A stretch of DNA of 17,895 nt from Willaertia magna (Eukaryota > Heterolobosea > Eutetramitea > Acrasida > Naegleriidae). Location of the stretch: the NCBI GenBank assembly GCA_902984215.1, contig CADWAF010000445.1, positions 1 through 17,895 of the forward strand, given 5' to 3'. The position numbers were made by a program, and so were the translations under genes. The notes beneath the pieces were generated by a model. That model was not told the DNA's origin. It searched no databases and saw only the letters and a program-made list of their open reading frames with translations. The number at the start of each line of letters is the position of its first letter. The first letter of the stretch is position 1. Positions 1-5,469 of the stretch are shown here, one piece after another.

Positions 1-9
1 TTAAAAAAC

Positions 10-615
10 TTACACAATTCCGTCACTTTTTAATTCCATAATATTTTCACCACAATCCTTTCTGTCACTTGTCAAATCAACATGAATTTCTTCTTTACAA
101 AATTTTGGACCAACCAACGATTGATACATTGGTATAAATGAAATTACAAAACCAATCAAATGAACACCAAACCCAACCAAATCATTTCCATCAAACCCAT
201 CAAACCCATCAAACTTTACAATACCACCCAACAAACTATACAAAATCTTTACAATAAAAAATAACGGAATAATTACAAAACAAACTACAGTTGACCAACC
301 TAAATACCAAAATCCAGGTAAACAAATTAAATATCTATACCAATTAGATTTTAATTTTCTAATTTTTGTAAAAATAAATAAATGTAAAAAAAATGAAAAA
401 TTTAAATAAAAATGAAAAGAAAAATTTAAAATTGGAAATGAAATTAAAAAAAATTGAAAAGCGACAGTTGTAAATAAAAAATATAAAAATGTAAAAATAA
501 AATAAAATAAAAGTGTGCGATTACTTTTTAAATAGAATTTTGAATAGAGAGATAAAGAAAGAATTCCTAAAATGGTTTGTAAAATGTAAAGTGTTGTTGT
601 TAAGCTTATTGTCAT
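10..615 (-). CDS. Small multi-pass membrane protein, unknown family
   Basis: I do not recognise this 201-residue protein. It is dominated by hydrophobic stretches, roughly residues 8-25, 33-60, 62-84 and 93-131, with a last one near 147-164, which suggests five or six membrane spans. Short polar loops carry Lys/Arg (around 28-32 and 84-91). The C-terminal tail (about 168-201) is hydrophilic and acidic, with Cys and Lys, and is presumably exposed. A Phe-Asp-Gly repeat sits before the last span and is encoded by a 9-bp tandem repeat at 189-214. The start ATG is preceded by an A-run on the coding strand and has no in-frame ATG upstream within the AT-rich spacer. It is divergent from the SDHAF1-like gene, with 116 bp between the two starts. 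Membrane location is well supported; function is not. Confidence 0.72.
   Translation of the reverse strand: MTISLTTTLYILQTILGILSLSLYSKFYLKSNRTLLFYFIFTFLYFLFTTVAFQFFLISFPILNFSFHFYLNFSFFLHLFIFTKIRKLKSNWYRYLICLPGFWYLGWSTVVCFVIIPLFFIVKILYSLLGGIVKFDGFDGFDGNDLVGFGVHLIGFVISFIPMYQSLVGPKFCKEEIHVDLTSDRKDCGENIMELKSDGIV
189..214. repeat. 9-bp tandem repeat inside the membrane-protein gene
   Basis: The unit CATCAAACC is repeated nearly three times in tandem. On the coding (minus) strand it encodes a repeated Phe-Asp-Gly tripeptide. The perfect unit identity suggests recent slippage. Confidence 0.75.
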
Positions 616-731
616 TTTTTTTTTAATTTTTTTTTAAATTTTTTTTTAATTTTTTTTAATTTTTTTGACCTACTTATTTACAAAAACAATTTGTACAATT
701 TAAAAATAATTTACTCTTATACACAAAAAAA
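616..731. promoter_or_regulatory. Divergent promoter spacer with T-tracts
   Basis: This 116-bp gap separates two divergently transcribed starts. Its left half (616-667) is a run of T-tracts of 7 to 10 bases separated by AA. The right half is AT-rich and ends in an A-run directly before the SDHAF1 ATG. No canonical TATA box can be singled out. Promoter function is inferred from position only. Confidence 0.5.
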
Positions 732-977
732 ATGGCCAAATCCAAACTTTCCGGAATTCAACGTGATGTTCTCTCACTTTACAGACAATTCCTAAGAACT
801 GCAAAAAGAAAAGAAAATCCAGAAATGTTAAAGAAATATATTAGACATGAATTTAATACTTATAAAGATATACCAAAGAATGAAACAAATAGAATTGAAT
901 GGTTTTTAAGAAATGGTTATAATAAATTGGAAATGTTACAAAATGAAACTTGTACAAGTGTTACTTTTTTTTATTAA
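732..977 (+). CDS. SDHAF1: Succinate dehydrogenase assembly factor 1 (LYR motif protein)
   Basis: The 81-residue product has the layout of SDHAF1/Sdh6: an N-terminal GIQRDVLSLYRQFLR helix with the Leu-Tyr-Arg motif at residues 16-18, a basic segment, then a second helix containing KNETNRIEWFLRNG near 49-62. In the known family, the LYR region recruits the iron-sulfur transfer machinery (HSC20/ISCU) and the protein helps load clusters into the SDHB subunit of complex II in the mitochondrial matrix. The length matches fungal Sdh6 and is shorter than the human protein. As is common for LYR proteins, there is no obvious cleavable presequence. The start is unambiguous because an A-run precedes the ATG. 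Another complex I/III LYR protein is possible, but spacing and the R-I-E-W segment favour SDHAF1. Confidence 0.85.
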   Translation: MAKSKLSGIQRDVLSLYRQFLRTAKRKENPEMLKKYIRHEFNTYKDIPKNETNRIEWFLRNGYNKLEMLQNETCTSVTFFY

Positions 978-1294
978 ATTTTAAATTTTTTAATGTTTTA
1001 TTTTTATTTAAATTTTTTAATGTTTTAAATTTTTTAAATTTTTTAATGGTTTATTTAGTAGTTGGGTTGATAAATAATATTAAATGTGGAAAGATTTATT
1101 TTGTAATGTTGGTTAATGAGGATTGTTTGTTATTTTTACTTTATTGATTTTATTATTTGAAATAATTTTGTAATATTTAAAAAATAAATATTTACTTGTG
1201 TAAATGATTTTATTGTAATTTTATTGAAAATAACAGTTTTTTGTTACAAAAATGTTGACCAATCAATGGAATATACTTTTTTAAGATAGTTTTA
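978..1294. other. Convergent spacer, AT-rich, no gene
   Basis: This 317-bp region lies between the 3' ends of the SDHAF1-like gene and the first tandem-family gene. It begins with a low-complexity repeat (983-1053) and continues as T-rich sequence. An AATAAA at 1183-1188 is a possible plus-strand poly(A) signal, although it is about 200 bases past the stop. A 65-codon plus-strand open frame here is only Leu/Phe/Asn low complexity and I do not call it a gene. Confidence 0.6.
983..1053. repeat. 18-bp direct repeats, AT-rich
   Basis: The unit AAATTTTTTAATGTTTTA occurs at 983-1000 and 1010-1027, and with one change (AATGG) at 1036-1053. A partial unit lies between the last two copies. This is simple-sequence expansion in a 3' spacer. 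Confidence 0.75.
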
Positions 1295-2053
1295 TTAATT
1301 TAATAAATCTTTTATTGAAATACTTGTTCTACCTATTATTCGCTTATTCATTTTATTCATACAGTTGTTGTTACTATTGCTGTTTTTCTTTACAACATTT
1401 ACAGTGTTAATCATCATGATGGTGTTTACAACGTTATGCGCTTGTGTCTGTGTCTGCACCTGTACCTGTGGTTGTAAAGGTATTCTTTTTGGTGAATAAT
1501 CGCTCATTTCATTAAAAGAAGGTATAAAGTTGGTAACAGTAGTAGTATCTTTCTTGTCACTTATAATCTTATTGGAGTTAACATTACTAAAATTGGTAGT
1601 AATGGAAAATGGTAAATGTTGTTGCTTTCTGTACTTTTTATGAATTTTATTGTTACTGCCACCGCTTTTAGAACTACTATTACACTTTATGTAATCTGAT
1701 TGATTTTTACTTGTAATTTTATTGCATGTCTTTCCATCGTTTTTAAAATCATAATTTGTCCACGTTATGTTTAAAGTGGATTTATTCTGGTTATTATTGC
1801 TGTTGTTTATAACAGGTTGACCAGAGTTGATGGTTTCCTTAGGCACACAACTTTTAAGGTTTGTGTTAGTATTACATTTGTTATTAGAGTTAATATTGCT
1901 GCGATTAGTGTCAGCATTGTTGTTATTAGAAACTAGATTAAGCTCTCTATTTTTCTTTATATCACAAGGACTGTAAACATGAAATCTTTTCACATTGGAC
2001 AAGCAAATCTTATTACAATTATTTTCACAAGTTCTTTGGTTAGTTTGTGGCAT
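1295..2053 (-). CDS. Tandem-family member A (WTNYDF / SISIKELLN protein)
   Basis: This is the last-transcribed and longest member (252 residues) of a four-gene family with no function I recognise. Conserved blocks are ITWTNYDF (Trp98), a C-N-K-x-T-S-K-N-x-x-D-Y block just after it, a basic KIHKKYRK segment, and the terminal RTSISIKDLLN that ends at the stop. The rest is Asn/Ser-rich and looks disordered, including a Gln/Val/Thr stretch near residue 200. There is no signal peptide or membrane span. The open frame extends seven codons further upstream but starts there at TTG; the first ATG is at 2053, and an in-frame TAA lies at 2075-2077. Near the N-terminus, C-N-K-I resembles C-N-K-F at the start of member D. 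Protein-level conservation with different synonymous codons supports it as a real gene. Confidence 0.75.
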   Translation of the reverse strand: MPQTNQRTCENNCNKICLSNVKRFHVYSPCDIKKNRELNLVSNNNNADTNRSNINSNNKCNTNTNLKSCVPKETINSGQPVINNSNNNQNKSTLNITWTNYDFKNDGKTCNKITSKNQSDYIKCNSSSKSGGSNNKIHKKYRKQQHLPFSITTNFSNVNSNKIISDKKDTTTVTNFIPSFNEMSDYSPKRIPLQPQVQVQTQTQAHNVVNTIMMINTVNVVKKNSNSNNNCMNKMNKRIIGRTSISIKDLLN

Positions 2054-2463
2054 GAGTGGAAATAAAGTTGTCAATTAATTGAATAGTAGATTTAAAGATA
2101 ATTTTTTTATTTTAACAATAAACTCCATACCCAGAACAACAGCAGTGTAATTAGCTCCATTCGTTGTTGGACAGGGAAATAAACGTGCATTTCTTTCCTT
2201 TTGAATAAAATAATTATTTTTTTTTACAATATCTTTCCTTTCCATTTTAATTAACCGCAAGCTCATTAAAGAAATAGTGACTTTTTAATTTTAAAAAGAT
2301 TTTATAAGATATATGAAATAAAATAAAGCAGCTTTCAAATGAAATTAAAATTTAATATCCATGTCCAGTTTTGTATAGACTTTCCTTTTTAACAAAAGGT
2401 GTGAAATAATTTTATTCCAACTGAATAACCTATGAGGCTCATGCATTTCAGAGAGGAAAACAG
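2054..2463. other. Spacer between tandem-family members A and B
   Basis: This 410-bp stretch holds the 3' end of B and the presumed promoter and leader of A. A 63-codon minus-strand ATG open frame (2075-2266) lies in the same frame as A and is separated from it by one TAA. It could be a leader ORF or chance. A shorter frame near 2345-2463 overlaps B and has no family motif. No TATA box or repeat stands out. Confidence 0.5.
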
Positions 2464-2823
2464 TTAATTCAATAATTCTTTTATTGAAATACTTGTCCTT
2501 ATCTTTCTTGGAGTAGTTGTGATAAAACACTGATCTCTAACTTGCCTTACGTTTTCGCTTGTCGTTTGAAGTCTCTCTGATGAACCACTATTGTTACTGT
2601 CTAGCGTCGTCAGTGAGATTTGCTTTCTTATGTTTGTGGTTGTACTCTTTTGCCTTCCTCCTTTTTGAAAATCATAATTCGTCCAAGTATATTTGTTTTT
2701 CTCTAACTTTTTATCAACAGATCTTGTTTTGTTTTTATTGTTAACCAGAGAAGAATCTATTTTTCTTTCTTTTTCATTATGGTTGTTTGCAGTTGTATTG
2801 TTAATGATATTTACTTGTGACAT
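2464..2823 (-). CDS. Tandem-family member B (short form)
   Basis: This 119-residue product is the shortest of the four paralogues. It keeps YTWTNYDFQKGG (Trp47) and the terminal IRTSISIKELLN, but the Cys/Asp-Tyr block and the basic cluster found in A, C and D are missing or unrecognisable between them. The N-terminus is polar and charged (Asn, Lys, Glu) and looks disordered. It has a true ATG start. Its DNA around the last codons is identical to A and C over about 17 bases, while Leu-Leu is written with different codons, so the ending is under protein-level constraint. Function is unknown. It could be a shortened but working copy that retains only the two terminal-most motifs. Confidence 0.75.
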   Translation of the reverse strand: MSQVNIINNTTANNHNEKERKIDSSLVNNKNKTRSVDKKLEKNKYTWTNYDFQKGGRQKSTTTNIRKQISLTTLDSNNSGSSERLQTTSENVRQVRDQCFITTTPRKIRTSISIKELLN

Positions 2824-3061
2824 TTAGAAACAATTTTTTTAAGCATAAAGAATTTCTCCTAAAACAAGTTTAGGAAGAATATCTTTGTAATTTACTTTAA
2901 TTGAGGGGAAAATACCAAAAATAACAAAAGGAATCCGGAAGCTAACTATTTAAAGAAAGATGACAACATTATTGTTTTTAATATCTCTTTCAGTTTTCTA
3001 GTCATCTTTATAAGTATTTCATGCTACAATACGAAACGAAAAGGATAACGAAGAATATTAT

Positions 3062-3562
3062 TCAATTTAGCAATTCCTTTATTGAAATACTTGTCCTACA
3101 TTTTCTTCCTATCTTTACAGAAGAATTTAAAGCGTTTAAATTATTAATACTAATATATTCTCCATTATTGACGCAACATGTAGACTGGACTGCTGTTGTA
3201 GGTTTTCTCGTGGATTCAATTTGGAGACTTGGATCTTTTTCTAGGTGTCTTTGCTCTTTTCTTGTTTTCTTTATTTTGTTACTTGACAACACAAAATCAA
3301 AGCAACTCCTACTAGTTGTCTTTCTGCAATTTGTTCCACCTTTTTGAAATTCATAATTAGTCCAAGTTATTTTTAAATTGGTGTTAACTGATAGGCCTGT
3401 GTTGTATCTTGTGTCAGCTAATTGGTTGCAGTTTGTTTTTAATTGATTTGCAGCTGTACTTTTGTCAAGTTTGGGAATGTAGTGTTTATCATCATTAATT
3501 TGACTATCTACATTTAATTTAGCATAGTTCCTAAAACTATTTCCACAAAGTGTTTGCACCAT
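3062..3562 (-). CDS. Tandem-family member C (WTNYDF / SISIKELLN protein)
   Basis: The product is 166 residues from the first ATG at 3562; the open frame continues upstream but begins with GTG at 3640. Motifs in order: LKITWTNYEFQKGG (Trp67), C-R-K-T-T-S-R-S-C-F-D-F, a basic KIKKTRKEQRHL segment, and the terminal CRTSISIKELLN ending at TGA. Member A has a matching basic KIHKKYRKQQHL segment, so the alignment of A and C extends beyond the core motifs. The remainder is polar and low in hydrophobic residues, with no membrane or secretion signal. A good GT-AG pair at 3604-3644 could be a 5' leader intron. I do not recognise the family. Confidence 0.75.
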   Translation of the reverse strand: MVQTLCGNSFRNYAKLNVDSQINDDKHYIPKLDKSTAANQLKTNCNQLADTRYNTGLSVNTNLKITWTNYEFQKGGTNCRKTTSRSCFDFVLSSNKIKKTRKEQRHLEKDPSLQIESTRKPTTAVQSTCCVNNGEYISINNLNALNSSVKIGRKCRTSISIKELLN

Positions 3563-3603
3563 TTCAATTTGTTTAATTGTAATTTTTTTATTTTCACAAT
3601 TTG

Positions 3604-3644
3604 CTGAAATCAATAGAGTTTTGACTTTCGCCGATGTCACTTAC
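3604..3644 (-). other. Candidate 41-nt intron in the leader of tandem gene C
   Basis: On the coding strand, GTAAGT at 3639-3644 is followed 35 nt later by TTTCAG (3604-3609). The size and sites resemble the confirmed-by-homology 45-nt intron in the GABA transaminase gene. No ATG lies in an open frame just upstream, so it would be a leader intron. It could be chance. Confidence 0.35.
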
Positions 3645-3860
3645 TAATTAAAACAAGTAAAGATTACGTTATGCAATGTACTTTCTTTTATTTGTTAGGA
3701 TTACCTCAAGGATTATCTTTAAAGCTGCAGTAAATTTCAATAAGGGGCAACATTATGTCTTTTCGTAAAACAGCAAGTCACAATGATTTTCCTTTGAATA
3801 GATTCTGTTGAAAAGGACCGCACTACAACATTAAATCCTTAACTATATTACAATTAGGAC

Positions 3861-4298
3861 TCAATTTAATAGTTCTTGTATAGATATTTTCGTTCTAATT
3901 ATTTTCTGTTTTACACAAAAATTTTGTTTGGTTTGATTGTCTTCATTTGGTATATTCACTATACGATCAAGTTCTTTGTTTAAATTGGAATCCCTGTTGT
4001 TTTTCTTTTTCGTTATCTTTTCAGGTTTACAATTACTTTTGTAAGAATAATCGAAACTGTTCTTGTTTGTTGACTTTCTACATGTGCCTGTGTTAAAATC
4101 ATACTCAGTCCAAACAACTTTTAAACCCTTCGTCTGACTTTTTGGTGAGATACTACATTGCGTTTCTTTTAAACAACTGTTGTCTACACTCTTACTTTCG
4201 GTAAGCAAAACAGGCGTTAAACTGTTTTCTTTCAGGTTTTGGCTTGAAGGAGCTTTACCTGTGACTTGATGGAATATAAACTTATTGCAAGTATTCAT
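3861..4298 (-). CDS. Tandem-family member D (WTEYDF / KISIQELLN protein)
   Basis: This is the first-transcribed and most diverged member, 145 residues from the ATG at 4298; the longer open frame would start at TTG. Conserved blocks are LKVVWTEYDFNTG (Trp63), T-C-R-K-S-T-N-K-N-S-F-D-Y, a basic KITKKKNNR segment, and a terminal IRTKISIQELLN ending at TGA. Substitutions relative to A-C are conservative in the ending (Ser to Lys, Lys to Gln), and the I-S-I and E-L-L-N core is kept. The N-terminus MNTCNKFIF has a Cys-Asn-Lys shared with member A. No signal peptide or membrane span is visible. It lies back-to-back with the folate-receptor-like gene, 476 bp away. Function is unknown. Confidence 0.72.
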   Translation of the reverse strand: MNTCNKFIFHQVTGKAPSSQNLKENSLTPVLLTESKSVDNSCLKETQCSISPKSQTKGLKVVWTEYDFNTGTCRKSTNKNSFDYSYKSNCKPEKITKKKNNRDSNLNKELDRIVNIPNEDNQTKQNFCVKQKIIRTKISIQELLN

Positions 4299-4774
4299 GC
4301 TTAAATTCTGTCTTAATTTTTTCTTTGTTGTTAAAATAACAACTATTAATTTGCACAATAAAGCTTTTCCAAAACTAAAAGTCTACTCTAAAATGGCAGT
4401 GTTTAACTTATCCAAATACACCGACTGCAGGTTCACTTGGAAGTATAGTTCTTTTTAAAACCTGAAATGCAAAATAAAAGTCTTTTAATTGGGATAAAGT
4501 GTCCCGTGACAAGCCGCTTATCTAATTGACGTTGCCTTAACAATTGTTGACTTTCTAACTTTGTATTTTTATGGCAATGGTTATGAGTTTACAGAAATAA
4601 CAGACCAACAAAATTAAAGCCACAACAAGAAGACACCACAAAACATTAGCAATCTAATCCCAGGTGATTTCTTTAGTATAGAGAACGCTAGTAGGCAAAC
4701 ATTGATAGAACTGCTGAATGTTTCGCTAGGACCTTGCGAACAACCGGTGTGTTGAAGCGAGGCTAGCGAGAAAA
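4299..4774. promoter_or_regulatory. Divergent spacer with a leader hairpin
   Basis: This 476-bp region separates tandem gene D (-) from the folate-receptor-like gene (+) and presumably holds both promoters. It is clearly less AT-rich than other spacers in the window. The only strong structure is the hairpin at 4721-4771. I see no tRNA signature or conserved open frame here. Confidence 0.5.
4721..4771 (+). promoter_or_regulatory. Strong hairpin directly upstream of the surface-protein start
   Basis: TCGCTAG (4723-4729) pairs perfectly with CTAGCGA (4763-4769). After a two-base GA bulge, CCTTGC (4732-4737) pairs with GCGAGG (4757-4762), with one G-U pair. Inside, AACA (4739-4742) can pair with TGTT (4750-4753). 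It ends within about five bases of the first ATG, so if transcribed it would be a 5' leader structure. A regulatory role is inferred. Confidence 0.55.
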
Positions 4775-5386
4775 ATGAGCAGGTCACCTCTCAAAAAAAT
4801 GTCAATAACCAACAGACCAATTTTCCTTCTTCTTCTTTTCATTTTCATGATTCACACCTTCATACTAACCAGTGAATGTAAAATAGTACCGTTTAATGAA
4901 ACAGATTATTGTCCTACATCACAAGAACTTTATAAACCTCAAATATGTGATAGACCTGAATGTATTTGTGGATCTGGAAAATTAAGTTGTTGTACTTTAA
5001 GAGAACAAAAAATCATTCAATCAACAGTTGATAATTTAATGAAACGTGATAGTTATTCTGCATGTCATCAAACAACATTAGAAATAATGTGTCTGAGTTG
5101 TTCTCCAAATTTATATTTTCATTTTAACCCAGAATCTGAAACAGTGAATACATGTGTTGATGTTTGTTATAGGATTTACGATGAATGTGCAAATGCAAGA
5201 ACTAGAGATGGTGTTGCATATGTCATTAATTCAAAACTAGATAAATTTGAGTATTGCAATAATAATCCAAGATATTCTAACTCAACAGACTGTTGGAATA
5301 GTGCTGTCAATCTATTTTCAACAACTCAATTTTATATTTCAATAATTATAACATTCATTGCAATTTATCTATCAAAGAGTTTGTAG
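4775..5386 (+). CDS. Folate-receptor-like, probably GPI-anchored surface protein
   Basis: The 203-residue product has a signal peptide (hydrophobic core about residues 15-32), a Cys-rich ectodomain and a C-terminal hydrophobic tail (about 185-198) with nothing substantial after it, the usual GPI-attachment layout. Fifteen Cys are present. The pattern C-C (72-73), then CLSCSPNL (106-112), then CVDVCYRIYDEC (127-138) matches the folate receptor/HHIP-type domain (Folate_rec), including the C-S-P-N-L core. Aromatic residues used by animal receptors to bind folate are not conserved as a set, so the ligand is unknown. N-glycosylation sequons occur at Asn41 and Asn169. The second ATG (4799, residue 9) has an excellent A-run context and gives a more typical signal peptide, so it may be the true start. 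Confidence 0.78.
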   Translation: MSRSPLKKMSITNRPIFLLLLFIFMIHTFILTSECKIVPFNETDYCPTSQELYKPQICDRPECICGSGKLSCCTLREQKIIQSTVDNLMKRDSYSACHQTTLEIMCLSCSPNLYFHFNPESETVNTCVDVCYRIYDECANARTRDGVAYVINSKLDKFEYCNNNPRYSNSTDCWNSAVNLFSTTQFYISIIITFIAIYLSKSL

Positions 5387-5469
5387 AATTTCGTATTTAC
5401 ATGTTGAAAAACTAAATCGATGAAATTTTCGCCAAGTTTTACAGACCAACACTAACTTTTTTTGTACTT

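Noticed and set aside
950..1147. 65-codon plus-strand open frame after SDHAF1
   Set aside because: It overlaps the end of SDHAF1 and consists of Leu/Phe/Asn low complexity generated by the 18-bp AT repeats.
3021..3347. 108-codon plus-strand open frame opposite tandem gene C
   Set aside because: It lies fully antisense to a gene supported by protein-level motif conservation. Its hydrophobic translation is typical of an antisense shadow.
3062..3640. Longer versions of tandem genes A, C, D and of the last gene (starts at 2074, 3640, 4358, 17809)
   Set aside because: The bases there read TTG or GTG on the coding strand. Eukaryotic initiation makes the first in-frame ATG more likely, so the starts were moved to 2053, 3562, 4298 and 17788.
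1295..4298. Resemblance of WTNYDFQ to the W-N-F-D-F-Q stretch of Cip/Kip CDK inhibitors
   Set aside because: Only a few aromatic/acidic positions agree with different spacing, and the flanking cyclin-binding and Cdk-binding motifs are absent. A profile search with CDI would settle it.
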